Assembly (NCBI GenBank): GCA_023213395.1
Contig: CM041465.1
Span: 129,277,741-129,341,740, forward strand
Length of the DNA stretch: 64,000 nt
Reading direction: 5' to 3'
Source: Cycas panzhihuaensis
Lineage: Eukaryota; Cycadophyta
Every line of letters starts with the position of its first letter. The first letter of the stretch is position 1. Positions 44,501-56,780 of the stretch are shown in pieces. The notes under the pieces are model-generated. The model was not told the origin of the DNA. It made no database searches and saw nothing but the letters and a program-made list of their open reading frames with translations. Made by a program: the position numbers and the translations under genes.

Positions 44501-44699
44501 GCAATACTCCTATAATTAAGGTACCCTAGGTGATTATGCCACAACTTATGTCACCTGCACTATCAACGAAGGCATAGGATTTCTTCTGAGATTGAAACTT
44601 CTTAAACACCCAGAAGTTATCCCTAACATTCCCAATAGCTATGATAGTAAAGTTCTATTTTAGATCCTTAATTAGCCATTTGTCATCGTAGAGCTCTAC

Positions 44700-45797
44700 C
44701 TTCATACCTTATTTGTAAATCTCCCAAGATGAAAGAAGGTTCAATTACATCTTTGGTACATAATATACCCTAATAAATTTACCTCCTAAAATGAAAACTT
44801 CGTTGATACCTTCTATTAGCAAAATGTAAGCATCTCCAAGGACAATCTCATTACCACTCTGATTTGAAATCATCATATCAAAGTTTTACCTCTAGTAAGA
44901 AATGTGCTTTTGCGCTCTAGAGTTAAGTACCCAATAATCTCTTCAATCTGACTTGACTGATAAGGCTTTTGCTCAGATGTAGTGAGCAGCAACATTCTTT
45001 CCTTTATCATCTTAGTTGACTTTGCACTTGTCACAATGCTTGAACCAATAGTTCTTCTTGCGGTGACCATCCTTCTTGCAGTAATTGTATTTTCTATTGA
45101 ACTTCTTTTTATCATGTGAACTTTCTCCTAACCTTTGTGTGATCATCTCCTCCTCAACAACCTCCTTCCTCTAAGTTTTCATGGCTAAGGCTTAACTTGA
45201 AAAAGAGCCTCCAAGCATACTGTGATGTTTAATCTTGGTATCCTCCACTAGAATTAGGTTTTTAAGCCCATCAAACATCTCTGCTTCTATCACTTCATCT
45301 CTACCATAAATGGTCTGGAATATGGTTAAGGCAGCTAATAGTTTTGGCATGATTATTGCAAATAGTAATGTATCATCGATCGAGTTTAGCTTCAATTCTT
45401 TTAGATTATTCTTCAAGTCTATAATCTTGTTAAGGTAGGAGTTGATGTTATTCTCATCCTCCACACATGAGCTAAGTAACTCCAACATCAGTGTAAGATA
45501 CCTATTCATCTACTTCTTTTCAAATGTATCACACAATTTTATCCATATCTCATCTAGTTCATCTAGATTGTAAACCAACACTCTTTGATCTGATGCCAGT
45601 GATAGTTTCAACAGTCCCATGACCATAAATTTCTTCTCTTCAAGATGAATTCACTCTTTATGGTCTAATGGAATTGCATCCACTTTCACCTTGGTGATTT
45701 CCCAGAGTTGATTCACCAACAGAATGAGCTCCATATTGGCCTTCCACTCACTGAAATTGTTACTGTTGAAGATAACCTTGGGTATAATGTGCTTCAT
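44700..45797 (-). pseudogene. Copia-6 gag and protease (broken)
   Basis: Gag starts at 45797 (MKHIIPKVIFNSNNFSEWK), a textbook Copia gag start. The UBN2 core is open at 45509-45192 (MNRYLTLMLELLSSCVED, IIMPKLLAALTIF). A basic, worn knuckle region lies at 45115-44990. Protease near 44940 reads YWVLNSRAQKHIS, where the family has WILDSGAxxH; Asp and Gly are both lost. Confidence 0.88.
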
Positions 45798-47350
45798 CTT
45801 GAGAAACAAGCTTCAATATAAATCAATTGATACCAAAAATGAACGCCTATATTACAAAATGCACCCATGTGTCTTCCTTTAGCTCACAAGCATGCTTCCA
45901 AGGGCACCTAATACTGACTATACCCATGATAAGTGAGCCACTAACTATTTATCCCTCATCAATTGTCAATAAATGGCCTTAAATAACCATGTAAATGTCA
46001 TAACTGACACAAAAAAGGCTTAAAAAAATATTCTCCAAATCAAAGGATAGCTCCATAGGCGATGACACATTGTCTTCAAGTCACTAAACATGATAATCCT
46101 CCTCGATCTACACTGAAAACAACTCATGAGGGATTGAAATGATGTCAAATAACTTTACACTATGTAAAAAATGTAATATTAATAGTATAAAGGTTCCTTT
46201 TTATAATCTTTCAATAGGAAGAATATGCCAAAAGGAATATTCTAGAAAAGTGCAACTTTTGAACAAGTTCGTCCCTCTATCACTAAGCCCATGTGCTTAT
46301 TAGAACAACCACAAATACTTTAATTTATTACTAAGTCCAAAGCTTAGTAAAATATATCAAATGCGACCCTTTGTATCTCTGCACTCCTTGGAAGATGAAC
46401 TACAACTGCAAATAATACTTGGATGACTCGTGGACCTACTATCTCCCTCTATACGGGCAACCATACATGGATAGACCTGCTATCTCCTTGCAAACAGGCA
46501 GCCACTAAATAGGCAGAGACACAACCCAACCATATGGAGGAGTAACATAAATATACTAGAGAGTGACCAGGAACCTCCACACATGCCTAGCCACCATTTA
46601 AATGCACCCAGCCACTAGAATAAGTACACAGGCAATCATCAACTAAAGTTTTGTGCTTAATTTAGTGCACGCAAGCCTCAACAAGGAACGTAACCAGCCC
46701 AACTACACTGCTAAGCTACCAACTAACTCTTATACAACTATTGTAAGCTTAAATTAATAAAAAAGTTGCCCAATTATAGGTTTATACTCATACAAGGTCA
46801 CCAATATTCAAATACAAGCTCATTCTATATCCAATATTAGTATTTACTACTATGTGTATAGTCTACCACCATCTTAAGAGCAGAAAACTAACAGACTAAG
46901 GCTCCAATCTCTCTCTCAGATGGGAACTATAATATTGATAGCAAAAGAATGCTTGATTTTATTGATTTTATCAGTGTTATATTGAGAAAGAAAATTGACT
47001 TACATGTAACATATCTAGTTGTCTTTATAGTTGTTGAATCACCATCAATGTGTGCTCTATTAGCTTAAATCTTTACAATAGATCTTCAACCAGGTTCGAA
47101 TGACCCCCAACAAGCCAACTCCAACTACAAATATAGACTTCACACCTAAATATTGACTCAAATAAACCCTTATGTTTTGTTGAATAGTGATCTTCACTGC
47201 TTCAACCACCACTAATACATTGTGCCTACTTCTACATATTGTTGGGGTTCATGAATCCTCAAGACTTGTCTTGGGTTAGATGGCATTACTCGACAACCAA
47301 CAATCCCACCAATCTACTCAATATCAAGATTCAGCTATGTAAGATCCTAT
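45798..47350 (-). other. Copia-6 leader, non-coding
   Basis: 1.5 kb between the primer site and the gag start. No ORF or internal repeat of note; it contains short Cys/Pro-free low-information frames only. Confidence 0.55.
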
Positions 47351-47363
47351 GGCTCCAATACCA
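47351..47363 (-). other. Copia-6 primer-binding site
   Basis: The minus strand reads TGGTATTGGAGCC, two or three changes from the tRNA-iMet site, directly inside the 5' LTR. Confidence 0.75.
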
Positions 47364-47726
47364 TATTCGGGAATATGAAATCATACACAAATGTTCCCAT
47401 CCATAAAATCTTTAACCATACACAACAAGCAAATACGACTATACACAGAAAACATATGCACATTACATAGGATTTACGTGGGAAAATTCTTTAGAGAAGA
47501 AACCCACCACAAAAGGATCATTGATAGATCACATTGATTATTTCACAATGGCTTGATATATTGAATACATAAGGGCTTAAGGATTATATATTCCTCTAAG
47601 AGATGTCACCCAATTAGGGTTGTGACCCTCTGAATAAGTCACACCTTTTGCCTTTGCATCTTTTTGCTTAATTAAACCACATTAACATTAACTAAGTGGC
47701 TTTAATAATTAACTGCCACATTAATA
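47364..47726 (-). repeat. Copia-6 5' LTR, 363 bp
   Basis: Pairs with 41401-41763. The start is TATTAATGTGGC on the minus strand (TG changed to TA). Confidence 0.92.
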
Positions 47727-48435
47727 GGCCCTATAAGGACAAAAAAAAATCACCTATCATAAACAATGAATGTATTCATGAGTCACTTAACCTAATGTGG
47801 CTGATCCAACTCCTTGAATTAGCCTCACTGCCTAAACTTAATCATATTACTCATAAAGTTATATCACCCAACTAATTTCAAATTATTTCATTCCATATAA
47901 AACTCCACAAGAAGCACTCATAAGTGATTAAGTGAGTATCTCATTGATATTTCAAAAGCAAGACAAGCCAACTTTCCACCATGACGATAATTATGTTAAG
48001 AAGCTCCTCAGGGATTTCACTCAATATAACTCCATTAATAATCATCAGTAATAATACACAAACACTACTCACAAAATGGATCATCCTATCCTTGTACTAA
48101 TTGTACCTCCTTAACAAGAGGTCACTACTAAGTCTTAGGTATAACACTATAATTGATCCCCTTTGAGTGCTCATCACCTGGCCCAAAGATGGAACACCTT
48201 AGACCTAACCAACAATTGGTCAATACATTCTTACAAATGTTGTATCTTAATATTCTTTAGGTGTCTGAATATATGCTTTCCAAATATTAACCTCTTAATT
48301 ATAAGCACAACTTAGTCCTCCACGCACTGCAACTTCTGTTGACCCTTGCAATACTACCTATTCTAAATGGCTATCGCAATGACATCATGCTTATTAATGA
48401 TCATATGGTCCAAATGCATTAAGAAGACATGAGTC
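47727..48435. other. Non-coding stretch, possibly LINE 3' UTR
   Basis: Lies downstream of the LINE RNase H on the minus strand. No poly-A tail is seen at its low-coordinate end, where Copia-6 begins. Confidence 0.4.
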
Positions 48436-48936
48436 ACCACCTATCTTAGCATTGCCTATTGACGAATTAACTCCTTTATTGGCCAACTCATCAATGCAAC
48501 AGTTGAATCGATGTGAGATATATTAGAAGGAAATACTATGAAAATTTTAGGCTATACCCATAGCTTCACAAAAAAGAGACTTCGAAAAAATACTACTTAG
48601 CACTATGTTATTCATCATGGCCTTAATCACTAACTTAGGGTCTCCTAGAATTTTTGGCCTACTAATTTTGGTTTTTGTAGCTATTATAAGGCCTTTAATT
48701 AAGTCAAAGAACTATGCTTCATTATTGGAAGAAATCCTTGGCCCCTTAGTATAGTCTACTAGAACATTTACCTCGAGGTTACTAATAACATCCCCTACCT
48801 TGATGCGACCCAGGTTAAGTTTGGAGGCATCATCAAAGAAAAGATGAAAATGGTTATTTTCACAAAGAGGCTCATATTTAACCTTAAAGTCACCAAGCAT
48901 TATACAATTGACTCTAATATGTAACTCAGCCATCAA
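48436..48936 (-). pseudogene. LINE RNase H (RVT_3 type)
   Basis: The open frame 48936-48712 reads HLFFDDASKLNLGRIKVGDV and then SSNNEA; after one stop it continues FFDLIKGLIIATKT and ILGDPKLVIKAM, and near 48480 RFNCCIDELANKGV. These are the four marks of plant RVT_3 RNase H, with acidic residues kept in the first, second and last blocks. Confidence 0.9.
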
Positions 48937-49239
48937 CTTACCTTCTCCATCAAATGGAGGCTTACTAACTTGGGAAACTAATCCACGGGCTTTAATAAAA
49001 TACCTCAGTAGCCTAATAATATGAAACCAATAAGAAAGAGGTGATTATAGATTCCCTTGAAAGAAGGCCTTATTTGAAAATAGCCAAATGTACTAGTAGA
49101 CTATATGAGGCAACATAATCTAAATCGTACAAATGATTAGTTTACCAACAAGCATAAAGGGGCACATGCTTACTCACGTGGTATCAAAGGGGGGAAATCT
49201 CTAAGTGTTAACGATCTGAGGAGGAGGGGGGAAGTAATT

Positions 49240-49545
49240 CAAAAGCCTCCATAACTGGGTCCATACTTCAATAGTAAAGTGCAATTCAAGAATAGATGTT
49301 CAATGCTTTCATCAACCTATCTATATAACATACATATAAACAACCCCTATATCCCTCTTTTATACAAGTTTTTTGAAGATAAAATAATTGTGTGCATCAT
49401 AAGCCAAATGAAATGAACAATTTTAGGAATCGAAGAATTACCCCACAATTGTCTACAACTTGTGACTTTTAATGGATTTGAGATAACCTTGTCTTCTTGC
49501 ATTGTCCTTGGTCCTGAATAAGGCCTCCACATTATCTCATTTTCT
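49240..49545 (-). pseudogene. LINE zf-RVT zinc-binding domain
   Basis: The open frame 49532-49347 reads LWGNSSIPKIVHFIWLMMHT and SSKNLYKRGI, the plant LINE zf-RVT pattern. A shifted frame continues with ESIEHLFLNC, which holds the His and Cys of that domain. Confidence 0.88.
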
Positions 49546-49559
49546 CCTTCCTAAATTCT

Positions 49560-50761
49560 AATCTTTTATTAGGCAATCATTTGGTTAAAATTCTCATACT
49601 TTGGATATAGAAGACAAGGGATTCCTAGCTAGTCACATTACCCTTTTAAGATCCATGGTAATTTTCCACCTTACCTTTTTAAAAGCCTGCTTACCTCACA
49701 AATCCCTTTCAATTTAAACTATAACTAAAGACCTGCAATTGGTCTATTACTAATTATCAGTGGCAACCCCTAGATTGGATTCACCCACATATCAACTTTA
49801 TTACCATTGCTGATCTTCCATGAAATTATTGCATTAAATAACCTTACACTATCATAAATATTTCTCCAAATTAGAGTCCCTACCTTGCATGATATTAAGT
49901 TTGGATTTAAGATATAATGTTGCATTCTAGCTAAATATTTGAGTGCCAATATTCTAGCAAATATGGTTTTATAAGCATTATCTAAATAATCTTAGCTCCA
50001 GATAATAGTGGGGTCCATGCTATGGGCTTGACCCCTAGACCTCCACAGCCCTTAGGTGGATACATCGTGTTTAATTTAACAAGATGGAATTTCCTATGCA
50101 TAGGGTTTTGGGGTTCTTTTTATAAGAAGGCTCTTTCTTATTTTTCCATCTTATTTAACACCACAATAGGAATGTGACTATTAGCCAACAAATAGATTGG
50201 AATAGATCCTAAAGTTGCTTTTACTATAATGACTCTATCAACAAACAAAATCCATCTAGAAGTCTACAAATTGATTCTATAGCTAATTTGATCTATGACT
50301 TCTTTCTGCTGAGCTAACCCTTACTTTTTATAACTAATAGGGACTTCAAGAGAAGTGCAAAGCTAACCTTCACTTAATTGCAACCCTATAATTAGGTTCA
50401 ACTTACATGCCAGTGCACTGGTATAATTAACAACTATAACTTTGGATTTTTTAATGTTGATTTTGGCCCTAGACATTAGGTAAAACTAGCCAAGAATAAT
50501 TTTTAATCTCTTAGCCTCACCTACTAATGCATAACCAAAATATAATACATTATCAATAAATTGAGTGTGGTTGATGCGCTCTAGACTTAAAGTCATAGGC
50601 CCCATATAAATATCCATCTCTTCGCTTCTAAGATAATATTCTACTTATGGCCTCTACCATGATTACAAAGAGAGTAGGTGATAAAGAACAATCCTCTTTA
50701 ATACCCATCAAAGCACTAAAGAATTCTATAGGACAACCATTTATAAGAACTAAAATGAAGT
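49560..50761 (-). pseudogene. LINE reverse transcriptase (broken)
   Basis: Reads from the G2 junction: VLINGCPIEFFSALMGIKED, LSPTLFVIMVEAISRIL, then INHTQFIDNVLYFG (the FADD box as FIDN), YLMSRAKINIKKSKVIVV, LEVPI, VDRVIIVKATLGSIPIYLL and GGLGVKP at about 50020. These are non-LTR RT motifs in order. Second catalytic Asp is lost. Confidence 0.9.
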
Positions 50762-50859
50762 TGTTGGGATATATTTTGGCACAATAGGCTATGAGAAAAA
50801 TGGATGTAGGGCTATATTGACCATTAGAATGTAGGTATGAACCATACAGAGGTATGCAC
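50762..50859 (+). repeat. G2 5' LTR, first part
   Basis: Begins TGTTGGGAT and aligns by eye to the first 90 or so bases of the G1 LTR, up to GGTATGCAC where G3 begins. Confidence 0.8.
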
Positions 50860-52040
50860 TGATCAATTTTTAGATCTATTAATTTTTTAATACTCTTCAA
50901 AATGAGTATAAAATTCATTGGTAATATTTATTTTTATGTTTTTAACCTTTATTTGGTAGAAAATTATTAGTTAGATGCTTAAAAATTAGAAAAAATAATG
51001 TAATTTTGGTGCAACTAAGAAGTCTGTCAGTGCAACCAAGAAGTCTACTGGTATGATTAAGAAATCTGCCAATGTAACCAAGAAGTTTGTCGGTGCAACT
51101 GGGAAGTCTGTCAGTATAGCTAAGAAGTCTGTTATTGTAATCAGATGACTTGTTGGTGTAACCAGGCAACCTATCAGCGTAACCAGACAACCTGCTAGTG
51201 TAACCATTGCAACAAATAAGCACAACTAGAAAGCAAAAAAATAGAAAAATGAATGGAAAAAATAGATTTTGATATAGGAAAAGGATTCTATTTGGCACAA
51301 AAATTTAGGAGGATAATTTTAGATGTGTCCTTTACATAATAAAAGAAAGAAACCCTAGATTAAATAGTTTTAAATTAGTTTTTTAACTAATCAAAATGTT
51401 AGTTAAAAAACTAAAATGGAAAAACTATTTTAGGAAGAAACAAGCATGGTAAGGTTTTAAATCTGCTTGGATTTGTTTAAAAATGGGAGAAAGGATGCCC
51501 AACAATTATGGACACAGTAGGAGGAGCAAGAATCATGGGGAGATAATGTAGGGTAACTTCTTAAAGAAGAAGAATGGCTCCAAACTAAAGACAACGAAGG
51601 AAAACAAAGGTGTAGAGGAAAAATTGATAGAAGGAACATAAGAAAAGTACCTAGATCTATTCGTGGGGGCATTAAAGAAGCCTAAGAAGGCTTAGACGTA
51701 GCCACAGGAGGAAGAAAACTAGTTGTAGTAGTCTAAGGAAGATTCCCAAGCAAAAATCTTCTCTAAGAAAGGGTTTCTAGCTAAATAACAGCCAAATCTT
51801 CATATGTAGAACACTGGTAAAGGTATCAAAGAGTACGAAACTGCCTGAAATGCACCCAACACATATTCCTCCACTCCCAAATTATTGTAGTAGTCCTGTT
51901 CATGCTCAATAAAGTGCAAAATTTTGAAACTTTTGTAAGAACATCAAAATATTTTCAAATATAGTATATCATTATTGTATATTATTCTGAATTTATTTCA
52001 ATTGGACTAAGTCTTCACTTTTCCATTTAAATTTGAATCA
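50860..52040 (+). repeat. G3 5' LTR, 1181 bp
   Basis: Starts TGATCAATTTTTAG and ends ATTTGAATCA. Pairs with 56781-58040. The length difference from the 3' LTR comes mainly from the internal 21-bp repeat array. Confidence 0.93.
51009..51213. repeat. 21-bp minisatellite in the G3 5' LTR, about 9.7 units
   Basis: Unit close to GTGCAACCAAGAAGTCTGTC plus one base, nine full units and a part, all exactly 21 bp long. Because 21 is a multiple of three, both strands show repeated ORFs (for example CTDRLLG on the minus strand). These are not genes. Confidence 0.95.
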
Positions 52041-52047
52041 ATATTTT

Positions 52048-52059
52048 TGGTATCAGAGC
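52048..52059 (+). other. G3 primer-binding site, perfect tRNA-iMet match
   Basis: TGGTATCAGAGC exactly, seven bases after the LTR end. Confidence 0.9.
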
Positions 52060-52228
52060 TTAGTTTCTTAAAACCTTTGGAAATTCAGAGATTTTTTGAA
52101 GAAAAAGTAAGAAAAAACCCCTTATTTTACTGTGCAAAGAAGATTTTATAAAAATTAGATTTCAATATTTGTTGATTGGCAAACCTTTGACTGAACCACT
52201 TAAGAGGGAGTGTAGATAATAAAGGAAG

Positions 52229-53160
52229 ATGGTTGAACCAAAGCAAGAGATGGAGAAAAGATTCATGAACATGGAGTAAAACCTCAATAGGTTAACTCAT
52301 CTTGTGGCATAGTTAATTTCTCAATAAGGGGCAACTTCTTCAATAGCTAAAGGCAAGAAGAAGGAAGAAGATGAACTAGTAAAAGAAAAAATAAATGAAG
52401 AACCTATAGAAGACCAATAAGCTGAAGAGGTAGAATATGACAGTCCATCGGTAACAGTGCATCTGTTCAAGGTAGAGGCGAGACTAGACTTGCCCATCTA
52501 TGATGGAACCCCATACGCTAAAAAGTTAGATAGTTGGTTGGACTAAATGAAAATATATTTTTCAATTTATGGGTATAAAAGCCAGTAAAAAATCACTTTT
52601 GCTAGGTTAAAATTATCTAAGCATGCATTAGTTTAGTGGAATGCATTCCTTAAATCCCATAATACAGCTGAAATCACATAGCAGTGTTTTAAAATCCTCA
52701 TAAAGAAGTAATTCTATCCTATTGGGTATGAAGAGCAGCTGAGGATTAAATGGAAGTATTACTGACAGGAAAAGGCTAAAATGTCCAAGAGTACACAATA
52801 GAATTTCAAAAGCAAGCTATTATGTTGGGCATTTCTTTACTGGGAAAAGATATAATATTGAAATATATTAGAGAGTTGCACCAGCATATTCAGTAGGAAC
52901 TTCAATTGTTTAAAGTTAAATCACTCGATAAAGCCGGCAAGAAAGCAATCGCCATAGAAAAAAAGAACAAGAAGTTCTACGTAAAAAGAAAAAGGTTTGT
53001 ACCTAAAGAATGTAGCAATAAACCTGCCCAAGGAAAGAAGTTTCCAAGAAGAGTTGGACAACAACCAACTGGGGGTTTTGGCCAAAAGAAACAAGCCAAT
53101 TCCACTCAAATTAAAGTCTCATACACGAATTATAAGTAAGCAGGTCATAGCATAGAAAAT
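52229..53160 (+). pseudogene. G3 gag with worn zinc knuckle
   Basis: Start at ATG 52229 (MVEPKQEMEKRF). After an acidic segment, the capsid reads LDLPIYDGTPYAKKLDSWLD, IYFSIYGYKS, FARLKLSKHALV and FYPIGYEEQLRIKW, close to the plant Gypsy gag pattern. A basic Lys-rich stretch is open at 52906-53139. The knuckle near 53120-53170 reads YTNYKQAGHSIENYW-like with every Cys changed to Tyr. More than ten stops. Confidence 0.85.
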
Positions 53161-53175
53161 TATTGGTTCTTACAT

Positions 53176-53765
53176 TTGAAGAAGCGACTTAAAAACAAGG
53201 GAAAAGGTAAAGCTAAAGTTGAAAGTAAAGCTTTGCTTAACTCTATAGGAGATGAAGATGGTTGTAACACTGAAGGAGCCAATGAGAAGTTGATGCTCAT
53301 GGTTAATAAAAAGCCAAACAATAGCCTGCAACAAGTTGATCAAGAGATTAGAGAGGAGCTCTTCATGGTAAGAATCCAAGGGAAGCAAAGCATGGTTGAT
53401 GCCATCTTTGATAGAGGAAGCCAAAAAAACTTAATCTTAGAGGTATTGGTGAAGAAGTTGGGATTAAAAATACATGTACATCTAAAACCATATCCTCTTG
53501 GATGGCTACAAAAAGATTTAGAGTTGTAAATTACTCACCAATACAAGTTTAAATTTGTAATTTCTAAAAAGTTCATTGATGAAGTTGAATGTGAGGTAGT
53601 TCCTTTGGATGTTTATCAAGTTGTGTTTGGCAGCCCATATATGTATGATAGAGATGGAGTCCATTATAGGAGGCTAAGAAAGATTCGACTCATCAAAGAT
53701 GGGAAATTATATTTGATCAATGCATCAAATCCACAAAAGAAGATCTCTCTCATATCCTTCCAATA
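53176..53765 (+). pseudogene. G3 protease region (broken)
   Basis: The open frame 53176-53529 ends in the retropepsin-like FMVRIQGKQSMVDAIFDRGS and NLILEVLVKKLGL; the active site reads DRG where DSG is expected. CEVVPLDVYQVVFGSPYMYD follows at about 53590-53650, the usual second half of the domain. Confidence 0.85.
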
Positions 53766-53929
53766 AGTAAAAAGGTTGATTAATGCTTGCAGGAAATTTG
53801 TGTTATTAATATTAAAGCAAAAGGTGGAAGAAAAAGAGCAAGCAGAGTCCTCAATGCAGGTGGTGGATAAGAAATAATTATAGTAGATTAAAGGTCTAAG
53901 GAATAGGTACAATGATGTATTCTAGGAGC

Positions 53930-54720
53930 CAAAAGGGCTGCCCCCTAAGAGGGCAATTAAACATGAAATCTAGTTGGTTGTTGATTTACCTTTGCTTAAT
54001 CTTACTTTCTACTGAAACTCAGTTTTGGAGAATGAAGAGATTAAGAGGCATATTTAAGAACTCTTGGAGCAAGAAGTGATCAAGATGAGTTATTACCCAT
54101 ATGGTTCACCTATTGTTTTGGTGCCGAGGAAAGATGGAGGATGGAGAATATACATTAACTACCAGGCTTTGAACAAGATCACCATAAAGAATCAACATAC
54201 CCTACCATGGATAGATGACTTATTGGACCAGCTACAGTCTATAAGATATTTCAATAAGTTAGACATGAAATCAGGCTACCATCAAGTTTGAATCTGGGAG
54301 AAGGATACTTGGAAGATAACCTTCAAATTGAAGTGAGGATTGTTCAAATGGATGGTGATGCCTTTTGGTTTATACAACACACACTGTCACCTTCATGAGG
54401 TTGACGAATGAGGTATTAAGACCTTTCATTGATGACTTTGTAATTGTCTATTTGGATGATATTCTAATTTTCATCCATACTTGGAAGGAGTACCTCCAAC
54501 ATGTTGAGTAAGTATTCAAAGTCCTTCAAGAGCAGTAGTTGAAACTTAACTTGAAGATGTGCGAGTTTGAAAAGTAATCTCTCAACTTCTTGGGTTTTGC
54601 GGTTAGAGGAAGAGAATTGAAGATTGACCTAGCAAAGACTAGAGCCACTCTCGATTGGCCCACACCCAAGACAACTAAAGAGATAAGAAGTTTCATTAGT
54701 GCATGTTAATATTTACAAAA
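53930..54720 (+). pseudogene. G3 reverse transcriptase (YLDD kept)
   Basis: GSPIVLVPRKDGGWRIYINY, then RYFNKLDMKSGYHQV, a frameshift near VMPFGL (54360), the catalytic YLDD at 54449-54460, then LNFLGFAV and LDWPTPKTTKEIRSFI. Clear Ty3/Gypsy RT with several stops and two frameshifts. Confidence 0.93.
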
Positions 54721-54799
54721 AATTATTTTTAAATTCTCTCAAATTGTAGCACCTCTTCATGCATTGAAGGGAGGACATGCAAAGTTTTTCTTAGGGGAA

Positions 54800-55240
54800 T
54801 GAACAAGAGAAAGCTTTTAGGCTTTTGAAGTAGAAAATTTGTGAGGCACCAATGTTGGCCTTACCCTCGTTGCAGAAACCATTTGAGTTGGAGATTGATG
54901 CTTCATGTTATACCATAGGAGCAATGTTGAAATAAGAGTGAAGACTGATAACATACCATTTAGAGATATTTAATAGAGCTATCATAAACTACCTAACTTA
55001 CAATAAGGAGCTCTATGAATTATACCAAGCAGTTAAGCATTGGAGACCCTATTTGTTGGGAAAAGAGGTGGTCATCTACACTGACCACAAGCCTTTATAA
55101 TTCTTGTAGACTTAGTCTAAATTGTAGTGGGCCAAGCACATGAAGTGGATGTCCTATTTGTAGTAATATTATATCGTGGTTAAATACAAGAAAGACACAA
55201 CAAATAAAATTATAGACTTACTGTCTAGACCTCCTCAATA
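54800..55240 (+). pseudogene. G3 RNase H (strongly broken)
   Basis: Pieces in changing frames: FELEIDASCYTIGAM (Asp), ELYELYQAVKHWRPYLLG (Glu position) and VIYTDHKPL (Asp). Many stops. Confidence 0.8.
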
Positions 55241-55399
55241 GTAAGGTATTTCTAGCTTGTTAGTAGCTTTACAATTTTAGCCTTTTTGCCATGATGAATA
55301 TGCTAATTTGTACTTGGAAGATAAGGCATTTAAGCCTATCTTAAAGCAGCTATAATAGGGAAAAGTAATTACTAATTTTTAGCTAAAAGATGGCCTACT

Positions 55400-56440
55400 C
55401 TTCAAGTAAGACAAGTTTTGCATTCCAAAGCATGTAGACTGAATGAAGTAGGTAAGAGAAGCTCACACCTCTCGAGTTGTAGGATACTTTGAAGTAGGAA
55501 AAACATTATGAATTTGCAACGATATATGTATTGGCCCAATATGCAGTAGGACATGACTATAGTAGTATAATAATGTACATTGTGTAGCTCATTAAAGCTA
55601 GCTAATATGAAGTATGGATTGTACACTGCACTTCATGTCCCATTGCGACCATGGGAGAGTATGTCTATGGATTTCCTCAGAGGACTAACATGGACCAAAA
55701 ATGGTATGGATTATTTATTTGTAGTTGTTAATCGATTCAATAAAATGGTGGTGTTAATTCCCTGTAGGAAGACACATACAAGAGAAGACATAACTAGATT
55801 ATTTTTCTAGCATGTTTGGAAGCATTTTGGACTTCCCAAATTAATTATTTCTAATTAAGACAATAGATTTCTCAGCTATTTTTGGCAAATTCTTTGGTGA
55901 ATAATGGACATGAATCTAAAGATGAGCACGACCTTTCATCCTCAAATAGATGGCTAGACTAAAGTTGTCAATAGGACGTTGGTGCAACTGTTACGAGGAT
56001 ATAATGCCAAGCATCTTAAGACTTGGGATGAAAGTCTCTTATACTTATAATTTACCTTCAACAGAGTAGTCCATAGCTCAACTCAGAAATCACCATTCGA
56101 GGTATGTTTGAGATTTTTGCTTGCAAGTCCATTTGATTTAGAATTTTTAGCCCAACTTTCTATAGGAAATAGAAAGGAGGTAAAAGGACAAGAGAGGGCA
56201 CAAAGATTCTTAAAAAGAATTTAAAAAATTCATCAACAGGTTGAGGAGTTGCTTCAAATATCTCAACATAGATACAAACAAAGGTATGATACACATAGAA
56301 CCAGCCATTCCTTCAAGGAAGGAGATAGGGTTTGGTTGGATCTTAGTAAAAAAAGATTACAAGGTGAAGGTAAAAGCTAAAGCCTATATGTTATGGTCCC
56401 TTTTTTATATTAAAGAAGATTGGGAAAAATATTTTTTAGC
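55400..56440 (+). pseudogene. G3 integrase (broken)
   Basis: The open frame 55580-55810 reads PLRPWESMSMDFLRGL (first acidic residue) and MDYLFVVVNRFNKMVVLIPC. The core continues with HFGLPKLIISN, where the second Asp region follows a stop, and FHPQIDG...TKVVNRTLVQLLRGY, where the family's Glu position reads Val. C-terminal DTHRTSHSFKEGDRVWLDLS is the usual end of the GPY-type region. Confidence 0.9.
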
Positions 56441-56459
56441 TTAAACTTCTAGAATTTAT

Positions 56460-56780
56460 GAAGATGTATTCAATTGTGAATGTTAAGAATCTAAAGATGT
56501 TTGAGCCATCCATATTGGATAAAGATGAAGATGGAGTTCCACTTTTATGAAATCTAGAGGAGTTGCAAGTGGAGAAAGAAGAACCAATGCAAAATGATTG
56601 CATTCTTTAAAAGAATCAGACCATGACCAAAAAATGCATCATTGAGTCCTTCAGGATTGCAGAGAAAGGACAAGTGCCTAGCAAAGTAAAATGGTATAAT
56701 AAGGAAAAGGAAAGAATCAAATTCCCTCATCTACAACTATAAGGTTCATGAGACCATAAACTCCTAAAAAAAATGAGTTC
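56460..56780 (+). other. G3 3' coding tail, chromodomain not established
   Basis: Lys-rich residue runs (MTKKCIIESFRIAEKGQVPS, KVKWYNKEKERI) occupy the place where chromoviruses carry a chromodomain. The VKWYN stretch recalls the LVKWKG core, but the aromatic cage cannot be shown. An A-rich purine tract precedes the 3' LTR. Confidence 0.4.

Larger units (their letters stand above)
41401..47726 (-). mobile_element. Copia-6: full-length dead Ty1/Copia element, 6.3 kb
   Basis: Two LTRs of the same length (363 bp), a primer site inside the high-coordinate LTR and a purine tract inside the low-coordinate LTR, with gag, protease, integrase, RT and RNase H in Copia order on the minus strand. Flanks read AACCC (left) and GGCCC (right), an imperfect target duplication at best. 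Many stops. Confidence 0.93.
48436..50761 (-). mobile_element. LINE (L1/RTE-like plant LINE) ORF2 remnant
   Basis: Minus-strand order is non-LTR reverse transcriptase, thumb, zf-RVT zinc-binding domain and RNase H, the layout of RNase H-bearing plant L1 LINEs. The RT palm begins at 50761, where G2 is inserted; endonuclease and early RT motifs are absent from the window. Heavily interrupted by stops. Confidence 0.9.

Noticed and set aside
50942-51298. Minus-strand ORFs with a repeated CTDRLLG-like seven-residue unit
   Set aside because: They are the 21-bp LTR minisatellite read in frame. The same happens at 56907-57209 and on other frames, so no protein is implied.
56460-56780. Chromodomain in G3
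   Set aside because: Position and a KWYN stretch are suggestive, but the aromatic residues of the fold cannot be shown.
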